64,000 nucleotides of DNA, from positions 1 through 64,000 of the forward strand of contig NZ_CAADFC020000014.1 of assembly GCF_900696085.1 (NCBI RefSeq). The letters run 5' to 3'. Positions within the stretch are counted from its first letter, which is position 1. Each line of letters opens with the position of its first letter. Shown one piece after another: positions 45,118 to 52,590 of the stretch. The DNA comes from Bradyrhizobium ivorense (GTDB taxonomy: Bacteria > Pseudomonadota > Alphaproteobacteria > Rhizobiales > Xanthobacteraceae). The notes under the pieces were generated by a model. That model was not told where the DNA came from and did no database searches. It saw only the letters and a program-made list of their open reading frames with translations. Position numbers and translations under genes: made by a program.

Positions 45118-45908
45118 TTGCCCCGAAACTTCGCCGGACGCTTCTCGAGGAACGCGCCGACGCCTTCCTTGAAATCCTCGGTGCTGCCCGCGATGCGCTG
45201 CGACTCGAATTCGAGGTTGAGCTGCTCCTCAAAGGAGTTTTCCGGGCTGTCCCAATACATCTTGCGGATCAGCGACAGCGCGACCGTCGGCCCATTGGCG
45301 AGATCGTGCGCGAGCTTCATCGCCTCCTCCATCAGCACGCCGTCGTCGTAGACGCGGTTGACGAGGCCCCATTCCAGCGCCTTCTCGGCCGGCAGCTTTT
45401 CGCCGAGCAGCGACAGCTCGACCGAGCGCGCCTTGCCGATCAGCCGCGGCAGCAGCCAGGTCGAGCCGCAATCCGGCACCAGGCCGATGCGGCGGAACGC
45501 CTGCAGGAAATAGGACGAGCGCGCGCACAGGATCATGTCGCCCATCAAGGCAAAGCTCATCCCGGCGCCGGCGGCCGGGCCGTTCACCGCGGTGACGATC
45601 GGACAGTGCAGCCGGCGCAGGCGGCGCAGGAACGGATGGAAGCCGATCTCGAGCGAGGCGCCGGCGTTGCTCTTGCCGGGCTTCGCTTGCGCGTTGCGGC
45701 CCTGCAGATTGGCGCCGGTGCAGAAGGCGCGGCCGGCGCCGGTGATGACGAGGCAGCGCACCTCGTCGCGCTTGTCCTCGATCGCATCCAGCGCCTCGGC
45801 GAGGCCGCCCAGCATGTCCATCGAGACCGCGTTCATGACTTCCTGATGGTCGAGCTTGAGGATCGCGACCGATCCGTCGAAGTCGAGCGTGACGTGCTTG
45901 AACTGCAT
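45114..45908 (-). CDS. Enoyl-CoA hydratase/isomerase family protein
   Basis: A 264-aa crotonase. AILKLDHQEVMNAVSMDML, RAFCTGANLQGRN, TAVNGPAAGAGMSFALMGDMI and FRRIGLVPDCGSTWLLPRLIG are visible. Asp in VPDCGS stands where many hydratases have Glu, as in isomerase- and PaaG-like members. First gene of the operon with the kinase and DUF6285, so it probably works on the same acyl-CoA, perhaps hydrating or isomerising the enoyl-CoA formed after phosphate elimination. Confidence 0.88.
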   Translation of the reverse strand: MQFKHVTLDFDGSVAILKLDHQEVMNAVSMDMLGGLAEALDAIEDKRDEVRCLVITGAGRAFCTGANLQGRNAQAKPGKSNAGASLEIGFHPFLRRLRRLHCPIVTAVNGPAAGAGMSFALMGDMILCARSSYFLQAFRRIGLVPDCGSTWLLPRLIGKARSVELSLLGEKLPAEKALEWGLVNRVYDDGVLMEEAMKLAHDLANGPTVALSLIRKMYWDSPENSFEEQLNLEFESQRIAGSTEDFKEGVGAFLEKRPAKFRGK

Positions 45909-46059
45909 GGTTTCCTCTCATCTGTTGCGGCGGCAGTCCCGCGGCAGGCCGATCGATACCTCGACCCATATTTGATTTTTGCGCCGGGCTTGTCCATGCT
46001 TGGCCCAAGCCCGTCTTCGGCAGCGTGATTAACGCGCGCCAAAGCAAATGGAAACCCCA

Positions 46060-46842
46060 ATGAGTGGCATCTTCGATCTTAGCGGCCGCGTCGCGGTCAT
46101 CACCGGCGGCAATGGCGGCATCGGCCTCGGCATCGCGCAGGCGCTCAACGCCGCCGGCTGCAACGTCTCGATCTGGGGCCGCAACGCCGAGAAGAACGCG
46201 AACGCCGCGGCCTCGATGGCGGCCGGCCCCGGCAAGGTCGCAACCGAATTCTGCGATGTCAGCGACCCCGGCTCGGTCAAGACCGCGATGAAGGCGACGC
46301 TGGAGAAATTCGGCCGGGTCGACGGCTGCTTCGCCAATGCCGGCATCGGCGGCGGCGGACGGCGTGCCTTCATCGACCGCACCGAAGAAGAGTGGCGACG
46401 GATGTTCGCGACCAATCTCGATGGCGTCTTCCACGTCTTCCAGGTCGCGGCGCGGCACATGACCGAGCGCTCCGAGGCCGGCGACAGATTCGGCCGGCTG
46501 GTTGCGACATCGAGTCTCGCTTCGCTGTTCGGCACCGCGCGCAACGAGCACTATGCCGGCACCAAGGCAGCGCTGAACGCGCTATGCCGCGCGCTCGCCG
46601 TCGAGCTCGCCCGCCACGGCGTCACCGCGAACGCGATCCTGCCCGGCTGGATCAAGAGCGACATGACCGCCGGCATCATGGCCAACGACAAGTTCGTCGC
46701 CAACGTGATGCCGCGCATCCCGGCGCGCCGCTTCGGCGAGCCAAGCGATTTCGGCGGCATCGCGGTATACCTCATGAGCAAGGCGTCGTCGTACCATACG
46801 GCGGATTGCTTCGTGATCGACGGCGGGTATACGGCGTTTTAG
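46060..46842 (+). CDS. SDR-family oxidoreductase, possibly LvaD-like
   Basis: A 260-aa short-chain dehydrogenase. Cofactor loop ITGGNGGIGLG (residues 14-24), NAG at 93-95, and active site Tyr165 and Lys169 (HYAGTKAAL) with Ser at 151-152. The last part, YHTADCFVIDGGYTAF, is usual for FabG-like enzymes. ATG 46060 is spaced better from GGAAA than ATG 46048. It is divergent from the kinase operon, with 151 bp between. In the LvaABCDE pathway an SDR reduces a 4-ketoacyl-CoA to the 4-hydroxy form; that role here is inferred. Confidence 0.88.
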   Translation: MSGIFDLSGRVAVITGGNGGIGLGIAQALNAAGCNVSIWGRNAEKNANAAASMAAGPGKVATEFCDVSDPGSVKTAMKATLEKFGRVDGCFANAGIGGGGRRAFIDRTEEEWRRMFATNLDGVFHVFQVAARHMTERSEAGDRFGRLVATSSLASLFGTARNEHYAGTKAALNALCRALAVELARHGVTANAILPGWIKSDMTAGIMANDKFVANVMPRIPARRFGEPSDFGGIAVYLMSKASSYHTADCFVIDGGYTAF

Positions 46843-46862
46843 GCCCGGCTCTGTCCCACCCA

Positions 46863-47036
46863 CCGCTGTCGTCCCTGCGAAAGCAGGGACGACACCGAGG
46901 TTGTTGCGTCGCTGTTCGCCCCGTCATCCTGAGGTGCGAGCTCTTGCGAGCCTCGAAGGATGCACGGCCACCAGCGGGGCCGATTCATCCTTCGAGGCTC
47001 GCCGAAGAGGCTCGCACCTCAGGATGACGGTGAGGG
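46863..47036. repeat. REP-like inverted repeats after the SDR gene
   Basis: A short palindrome TCGTCCCTGCGAAAGCAGGG (46868-46887) is followed by a long inverted repeat, CCGTCATCCTGAGGTGCGAG ... CTCGCACCTCAGGATGACGG (46920-47032). The loop includes a second inverted pair, GCCTCGAAGGATG / CATCCTTCGAGGC. Confidence 0.8.
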
Positions 47037-47131
47037 GGCGCAATGACCATCGGAAACAGCCTCGCTTCCGTTGCGGCAAAACTGCTGCTACCGTTTGCGT
47101 CTTATTCAAGCAAACCGGGAGGATTTTTCAG

Positions 47132-47509
47132 ATGTTTTCGCACGTGATGGTTGGCACCAACGACCTGGACAGGGCCAAGGCGTTTTACGACGCGCTGCTG
47201 GCCACGCTCAATGTCCGGCCGGCGCGGGTCGACGGTCACCGTATCATGTACCTCACCAAGACCGGCATTTTCATGGTGTCCAAGCCGATCAACGGCGAAC
47301 CGGCAACGCACGCCAATGGCGGCACCATCGGCTTTGCCTGCTCGTCGCCCGAGCAGGTCGAGGCTTGGCACGCGGCCGGCGTCGCCAATGGCGGTAAGTC
47401 CTGCGAGGACCCGCCGGGCGTGCGAGAAGGCAACGGCATCAAGCTCTATCTCGCCTATTTGCGCGATCTCGACGGCAACAAGATCTGCGCGATGCACCGG
47501 CTGCCCTGA
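47132..47509 (+). CDS. VOC-family (glyoxalase/bleomycin resistance-like) protein
   Basis: A 125-aa single VOC domain: MFSHVMVGTNDLDRAKAFYDALLATL at the start, HANGGTIGFACSSPEQVEAWHAAG in the middle, and YLRDLDGNKICAMHRL at the end. Metal ligands would be His4, and the Asp/Glu region near the C-terminus, but I cannot say which metal or substrate. GGGAGG lies 13 bp upstream of the ATG. Confidence 0.87.
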   Translation: MFSHVMVGTNDLDRAKAFYDALLATLNVRPARVDGHRIMYLTKTGIFMVSKPINGEPATHANGGTIGFACSSPEQVEAWHAAGVANGGKSCEDPPGVREGNGIKLYLAYLRDLDGNKICAMHRLP

Positions 47510-47683
47510 CGGCCGTCGCGCTCGATTGCGTGCCATGACCGGCGGCGTTCAAACAACGTTTGAAACGCCGTCGCGAAATTCCGCGATGCGGTAGAGATCG
47601 TTCGAAAATCGGTGCTCGCGCTTCACGCTTCGCGCGTCTATTGTCCGCGGCGAAACGCGCCTTCGCCGATGGGAGAAACGACA

Positions 47684-48958
47684 ATGAAGCATGCCTATGT
47701 GCCGCGCACGACCAACTACACGCTCAACCCGGGCGACGAGCTCAACGACCTCAGGATGTCGGACCAGGTCCGCCCGCTGTACGATCACGTGAAGCAGTTC
47801 ATCCGCGAGGTGGTCGAGCCGATGTCGGTCGAGTTCTACCGTGCCGGCGAGAAGAAGACCGATCGCTGGAGCTTCACCGATGAGCAGCTCGCGATCCTGC
47901 AGAAGGCCAAGGACAAGGCCAAGGAAGTCGGCCTCTGGAACTTCTTCCTGCCCGACGCCGAGACCGGCGAGGGCCTGAACAACCTCGACTACGCCTACAT
48001 CGCCGCCGAGCTCGGCAAGAGCCCGCTGGCCTCGGAGACGATGAACTGCTCGGCGCCCGACACCGGCAACATGGAGGTGCTGGAGCGCGTCGGCACCAAG
48101 GAGCAGAAGGAGAAGTGGCTGAAGCCGCTGCTCAACGGTGAGATCCGCTCCGCCTATGCGATGACCGAGCCGAACGTCGCCTCGTCGGACGCCAAGAACA
48201 TCTCGACCACCGCAAAGCTGGTCGGTGACGAGTGGGTGATCAACGGCGAGAAGTACTACATCTCCGGCGCCGGCGATCCGCGCTGCAAGATCATGATCGT
48301 GATGGTGAAGACCAATCCCGACGCGCCGCCGTCCAAGCAGCAGTCGCAGATCCTGGTGCCGACCGACAATCCCGGCGTGGAGATTCTCGGCCCGATGCAG
48401 GTGTTCGGCCACGATCACGCGCCGCGCGGCCACATGCATCTGCGCTTCAACAATTGCCGGGTGCCGAAGGAGAACATGCTGCTCGGCGAAGGCCGCGGCT
48501 TCGAAATCTCGCAGGTCCGTCTCGGCCCGGGCCGCATCCATCACTGCATGCGCACCATCGGCAAGGCCGAGAAGGCGCTCGACCTGATGGTGCAGCGTGG
48601 CCTGACTCGCGAGGCGTTCGGCAAGAAGATCGCCCATCTCGGCGGCAACACCCAGATCATCGCGCAGGCGCGCTGCGAGATCGAGTCGATGCGGCTGATG
48701 GTGCTGAAGGCGGCCAAGGCGATGGACGTGCTCGGCAACAAGGAGGCCCGCGTCTGGGTCTCGATGGTGAAAGCGATGATCCCCGAGCGCGCCTGCAAGG
48801 TGATCGACCAGGCGATCCAGATGCACGGCGCCACCGGCATCTCGCAATGGACCCCGCTCGCCGAAATGTACCAGGACGTCCGCCACCTGCGCTTCGCCGA
48901 CGGTCCAGACGAAGTGCACTGGATGGTGGTCGGCCGGCACGAACTGAGCATGCCGTAA
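47684..48958 (+). CDS. Acyl-CoA dehydrogenase of ACAD10/11 (LvaC) type
   Basis: A 424-aa acyl-CoA dehydrogenase. SAYAMTEPNVASSDAKNIST, WVINGEKYYISGAGDPRCKIMIVM, HMHLRFNNCRVPKENMLLGEGRGFEI and MHGATGISQWTPLAEMY are visible. At the usual catalytic Glu position it has Asp406 in RFADGPDEVH. The ADGPDEVH signature is the one I associate with ACAD10/ACAD11 and LvaC, which act on phosphorylated 4-hydroxyacyl-CoA. GGAGAAAC supports ATG 47684 over 47669. Together with the kinase/DUF6285 pair it completes the set. Confidence 0.85.
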   Translation: MKHAYVPRTTNYTLNPGDELNDLRMSDQVRPLYDHVKQFIREVVEPMSVEFYRAGEKKTDRWSFTDEQLAILQKAKDKAKEVGLWNFFLPDAETGEGLNNLDYAYIAAELGKSPLASETMNCSAPDTGNMEVLERVGTKEQKEKWLKPLLNGEIRSAYAMTEPNVASSDAKNISTTAKLVGDEWVINGEKYYISGAGDPRCKIMIVMVKTNPDAPPSKQQSQILVPTDNPGVEILGPMQVFGHDHAPRGHMHLRFNNCRVPKENMLLGEGRGFEISQVRLGPGRIHHCMRTIGKAEKALDLMVQRGLTREAFGKKIAHLGGNTQIIAQARCEIESMRLMVLKAAKAMDVLGNKEARVWVSMVKAMIPERACKVIDQAIQMHGATGISQWTPLAEMYQDVRHLRFADGPDEVHWMVVGRHELSMP

Positions 48959-48967
48959 TCTTCTCCT

Positions 48968-49137
48968 TCTCCCCGCAGTATCTCCTTCCCCTCTCCCCGC
49001 CCTTCGCGGGGAGAGGGTTGGGGTGAGGGGCTGCTTCGGCAAAGAAGGTGAGAAACGGACTCGCGGAAGCTCCCCCTCACCCGGAATTCAAGCTAGGCTT
49101 GAATTCCGACCTCTCCCCGCAAGCGGGGCGAGGCAAG
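48968..49137. repeat. REP-like unit (CCCTCTCCCCGC family)
   Basis: CCCTCTCCCCGCCCTTCGCG, GGGTTGGGGTGAGGGGCTGC, then CCCCTCACCCGGAATTCAAG, GGCTTGAATTCCGACCTCTC and AAGCGGGGCGAGG. Same family as the tandem pair at 18356-18661. It reaches to within 15 bp of the next start codon. Confidence 0.8.
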
Positions 49138-49152
49138 CAAGAGAGTCTCCCC

Positions 49153-49773
49153 ATGGAATACGCCCCCGAAGATCTCACCCAGCGCGAACGCTACAAGGTG
49201 CTGACCTCGTTCGTGCTGCCGCGGCCGATCGCCTGGGTGACGAGTCTCGGCGAAGGCGGCGTGGTCAATGCGGCGCCGTTCTCGTTCTTCAATGCGATGT
49301 GCGAGGATCCGCCGCTCTGCGTGTTCGCGGTGAACCGGCGGCCGGACCACCGGGAAAAGGACACCCTGGTCAACATCCGCCGCACCGGCGAGTTCGTGGT
49401 CAACCTTACCGACGAGCCCTTGGCGCGCGCGATGCACGAAAGCAGCGGCGACTTTCCGCCCGAGATCGGCGAGCCCGACTATCTCGGGCTGAAGCTCGCG
49501 CCGTCGCGCCGGGTCGCGGTGCCCCGCCTTGCGGACGCGCCGTGGGCGATGGAGTGCAAGACCTGGAAGCTGATCGACGTCAACGGCGACCGTCAGCTCA
49601 TCATGGGCGAAGGCATCCACTTCTACATCCGCGACGATCTGTGGGATCACGACGCCATGCGCGTCCACATGGAGCGTTATCACCCGATCGGGCGCATGTT
49701 CGCCGACCGCTATTGCCGCACCGACGATCGCGTGGTGTTTCCGGCGGCCAAGGGAAGACATAGCCGAGGATGA
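49153..49773 (+). CDS. Flavin reductase-like (FMN-binding split-barrel) protein
   Basis: A 206-aa flavoprotein. RYKVLTSFVLPRPIAWVTSLGEGGVVNAAPFSFFNAMCEDPPLC is the FMN-binding split-barrel start, with REKDTLVNIRRTGEFVVNL following. Family members supply reduced flavin or reduce small substrates. It is followed 4 bp later by a small GNAT gene, so the two are cotranscribed. The upstream open frame is repeat DNA, so ATG 49153 is chosen. Confidence 0.88.
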   Translation: MEYAPEDLTQRERYKVLTSFVLPRPIAWVTSLGEGGVVNAAPFSFFNAMCEDPPLCVFAVNRRPDHREKDTLVNIRRTGEFVVNLTDEPLARAMHESSGDFPPEIGEPDYLGLKLAPSRRVAVPRLADAPWAMECKTWKLIDVNGDRQLIMGEGIHFYIRDDLWDHDAMRVHMERYHPIGRMFADRYCRTDDRVVFPAAKGRHSRG

Positions 49774-49777
49774 GACG

Positions 49778-50053
49778 ATGAGCGAAGCTTTCCGCGACAA
49801 CGCACAGCAGAGCCGGTTCGAGCTCACAGTCGATGGCGCGATTGCGTTCGTCGCCTATCGCAAGACGCCGGACACGATCACGCTTGTTCATACCGAAGTG
49901 CCGCCGGAGCTCGGCGGCCGCGGCATCGGCTCAAAGCTTGCCCGCGCCACGCTGGATGCGGTGCGCGCGCAGCGCATCAAGCTCATTGTCAAATGCGAAT
50001 TCATCCAGGGCTTTATGAAGAAGCACCCGGAGTACAATGATCTGCTGACATGA
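49778..50053 (+). CDS. Small GNAT-like N-acetyltransferase (YjdJ type)
   Basis: A 91-aa single-domain protein of the mini-GNAT group: LTVDGAIAFVAYRK, TLVHTEVPPELGGRGIGSKLARATLDA (acetyl-CoA pyrophosphate loop), CEFIQGFMKKHPEYNDLL. Substrate unknown. It begins 4 bp after the flavin reductase gene, with GAGGATGA as ribosome site. Confidence 0.87.
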   Translation: MSEAFRDNAQQSRFELTVDGAIAFVAYRKTPDTITLVHTEVPPELGGRGIGSKLARATLDAVRAQRIKLIVKCEFIQGFMKKHPEYNDLLT

Positions 50054-50075
50054 CTTGAGGCTACCTCCACGTCCG

Positions 50076-50163
50076 CAGTCACAGTCGGATTCGCGGAGAC
50101 TCCCCCTCACCCGAAATTCAGGCTGCGCCTGAATTCGACCTCTCCCCGCAAGCGGGGCGAGGC
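50076..50163. repeat. REP-like half unit (CCCCTCACCCG...GCGGGGCGAGG)
   Basis: CCCCTCACCCGAAATTCAGG, CCTGAATTCGACCTCTCCCC and GCAAGCGGGGCGAGGCGAA. This is the closing half of the family, with an inner CAGG/CCTG stem of a different sequence from the other copies. It separates the GNAT gene from the convergent yghU. Confidence 0.7.
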
Positions 50164-50175
50164 GAATTGGGATCG

Positions 50176-51054
50176 CTACGTCGCTGCCGGCTCGCCGATC
50201 TTGTCCTGCGTCTTGGTGTCGAAATCGCTTGCGTCGTGGCGCTCGTGGAGCTGGCTCGACGGGTCGCCCGAAATGCGGTTGACCATGCGGCCGCGCTTCA
50301 CCGCGGGCCGTGCCGCGATCGCGTTGGTCCAGCGTTGCACATTCTTGTAGTCCTGCACCGAGAGGAATTCGCCGGCGCCGTAGACCAGGCCTTTTGCAAG
50401 CGCGCCATACCACGGCCACACCGCCATGTCGGCGATGGTGTAGACATTGCCGGCGAGATATTCGTTGTCGGCGAGACGGCGGTCGAGCACGTCGAGCTGA
50501 CGCTTCACCTCCATCGCGTAGCGGTCGATGGCGTATTCGATCTTGGTCGGCGCGTAGGCGTAGAAATGGCCGAAGCCGCCGCCAAGGAACGGCGCCGAGC
50601 CCATCTGCCAGAACAGCCATGACAGGGTTTCGGCGCGGGTCTTGACGTCGGTCGGCAGGAACGCGCCGAATTTTTCCGCGAGGTGGAGCATGATCGCGCC
50701 TGATTCAAACACCCGGATCGGCTCCGGCCCGCTGCGATCCATCAGCGCCGGGATCTTCGAGTTCGGATTGACCGCGACAAAGCCGCTGCCGAACTGGTTG
50801 CCGTCGATCTTGATCAGCCAGGCGTCGTATTCCGCGCCCTTGTGGCCCGCGGCCAAGAGCTCCTCCAGCATCACGGTGACCTTGACGCCGTTCGGCGTCG
50901 CCAGCGAATAGAGCTGCAGCGGATGGCGGCCGACCGGCAATTCCTGCTGGTGGGTCGGCCCGGCGATCGGCCGGTTGATGCTGGCAAAGCGCCCGCCGCT
51001 CTCCTTGTTCCAGGTCCAGACTTTCGGCGGTTCGTAGGCAGGGGTATCGGTCAC
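50176..51054 (-). CDS. yghU: Glutathione S-transferase family disulfide-bond oxidoreductase, YghU-like
   Basis: A 292-aa Nu-class GST, close to E. coli YghU (288 aa): PPKVWTWNKESGGRFASINR, GPTHQQELPVGRHPLQLYSL, TPNGVKVTVMLEELLA, NPNSKIPAL, RVFESGAIMLHLAEKFG, FLGGGFGHFYAYAPTKIEYAI, and the ending QLHERHDASDF. YghU binds two glutathiones and reduces disulfides or organic peroxides. The GTG at 51054 matches the family start (M/VTDT). An open frame further upstream is not conserved. Confidence 0.93.
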   Translation of the reverse strand: MTDTPAYEPPKVWTWNKESGGRFASINRPIAGPTHQQELPVGRHPLQLYSLATPNGVKVTVMLEELLAAGHKGAEYDAWLIKIDGNQFGSGFVAVNPNSKIPALMDRSGPEPIRVFESGAIMLHLAEKFGAFLPTDVKTRAETLSWLFWQMGSAPFLGGGFGHFYAYAPTKIEYAIDRYAMEVKRQLDVLDRRLADNEYLAGNVYTIADMAVWPWYGALAKGLVYGAGEFLSVQDYKNVQRWTNAIAARPAVKRGRMVNRISGDPSSQLHERHDASDFDTKTQDKIGEPAAT

Positions 51055-51320
51055 TGGGTGGCTCCCGGTTGCGGTGTTCTCGAAATGGAGCGATGGCGCG
51101 CCCATCCCCCACATATCCGCACTAGATGGTGGGCACGCTTCGCTTTGCCCACCCTGCGACGCCCGCTTTTTTCTATGGAGCGGAATGCCAAAATGAGGCA
51201 GCGCCTGCACGCAAGATCGCAGCAAGCGAAACCCGCTTGGCTTGGCCGCGGCGGATGCGCTAGCGTCGCGCAAAGCCGATGCCAACAAGCACAACAAGCG
51301 GCTGCGGGAGAGACCTAGCC

Positions 51321-52454
51321 ATGAAGTCACCGATCTGCGACATGCTGGGAATCGAATTTCCCCTGCTCGCCTTCAGCCATTGCCGCGACGTGGTGGCGGC
51401 GGTCAGCCGCGCCGGCGGCTTTGGCGTCCTCGGCGCCACCGCGCATTCGCCCGAGACGCTGGAGCAGGAGCTGAAATGGATCGACGCCCATGTCGACGGC
51501 AAGCCGTACGGCGTCGACGTGCTGATCCCGGAAAACATCTCGACCGCGGGCGAGAAGAACGTCACCTGGAAGAGCCTCGAGGCGCGGATCTCGCCGGAGC
51601 ATCGCGACTACACCCGCACGCTGCTGAAGAAGTACGACATCGAGCTGACCACGACCAACGTCGCCGACAACCAGCCGCAGCCGTTCGACGGCGAGACCGC
51701 GCTGCAGTTGCTCGACGTCTCGTTCCGGCATCCGATCAAGCTGATCGCCAATGCGCTCGGCGTGCCGCCGAAGGCGATGATCGATCGCGGCCGCGCCCAT
51801 GACGTGCCGGTGGCGGCGCTGGTCGGCGCCAAGGAGCATGCGCTGCGCCAGGTCGCGGCCGGCGTCGATATTCTCGTCGTGCAGGGCACCGAGGCCGGCG
51901 GCCATTGCGGCGAAGTGTCGACCATGGTGCTGGTGCCCGAGGTGATCAAGGCGATCAAGCCGATCCGCGACGTGCCGGTGCTGGCGGCCGGCGGCATCAT
52001 GACCGGACGGCAGATGGCGGCCTGCATGGCGATGGGCGCGGCGGGGGTGTGGACCGGTTCGGTGTGGCTCGCCACCGTAGAGTCGGAGACCTCGGAGATC
52101 TTCCGCGAGAAGATGATCGCGGCGTCCTCGCGCGACGCGGTGCGTTCCAAAGGGCGCACCGGAAAGCCGGCGCGGCAGCTCCGCTCGGTCTGGACCGATG
52201 CGTGGGACCGCGCGCCGGAATCGCCCGGCGCGTTACCGATGCCGCTGCAGAGCATCATCAGCCGCGACGCCTTCAACGCGATCGACCGCTCCGCCGCCGC
52301 GGGCAACGCCAAGGCGCGCGATCTCGTCAGTTACTTCGTCGGCCAGGGCGTCGGGCTGATCGACAGCGTGAAATCTGCGACCGCCGTGGTGCAGGAATTC
52401 AAGGAAGAATTCGCCGAAGCCGTCGAGCACATGAACGCGCTGGTGGCGGAGTGA
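51321..52454 (+). CDS. Nitronate monooxygenase / 2-nitropropane dioxygenase-like FMN protein
   Basis: A 377-aa TIM-barrel FMN enzyme. CDMLGIEFPLLAFSHCRDVVAAVSRAGGFGVLGATAHSPE at the N-terminus, GTEAGGHCGEVSTMVLVPEV, VPVLAAGGIMTGRQMAACMAMGAAGVWTGSVWL for FMN phosphate. It oxidises alkyl nitronates in characterised relatives; in this neighbourhood it could instead be an enoyl reductase-like enzyme. GGGAGAG supports ATG 51321. Divergent from yghU. Confidence 0.88.
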   Translation: MKSPICDMLGIEFPLLAFSHCRDVVAAVSRAGGFGVLGATAHSPETLEQELKWIDAHVDGKPYGVDVLIPENISTAGEKNVTWKSLEARISPEHRDYTRTLLKKYDIELTTTNVADNQPQPFDGETALQLLDVSFRHPIKLIANALGVPPKAMIDRGRAHDVPVAALVGAKEHALRQVAAGVDILVVQGTEAGGHCGEVSTMVLVPEVIKAIKPIRDVPVLAAGGIMTGRQMAACMAMGAAGVWTGSVWLATVESETSEIFREKMIAASSRDAVRSKGRTGKPARQLRSVWTDAWDRAPESPGALPMPLQSIISRDAFNAIDRSAAAGNAKARDLVSYFVGQGVGLIDSVKSATAVVQEFKEEFAEAVEHMNALVAE

Positions 52455-52468
52455 CGACGCTCCCTCCC

Positions 52469-52546
52469 CGTCATTGCGAGCGACGCGAAGCAATCCATCT
52501 TTCCCCGCGTTGAGGCATGGATTGCTTCGCTTCGCTCGCAATGACG
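52469..52546. repeat. REP-like inverted repeat (CGTCATTGCGAGCG type)
   Basis: CGTCATTGCGAGCGACGCGA with GCAATCCAT, then ATGGATTGC with TTCGCTTCGCTCGCAATGAC. It is the intact form of the family cut by the IS at 546. It lies between the nitronate monooxygenase and thiolase-like genes. Confidence 0.85.
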
Positions 52547-52590
52547 CCTAGACCAGGTATCGAGCCTATTTCTGAAAGTGAACAACAAGA

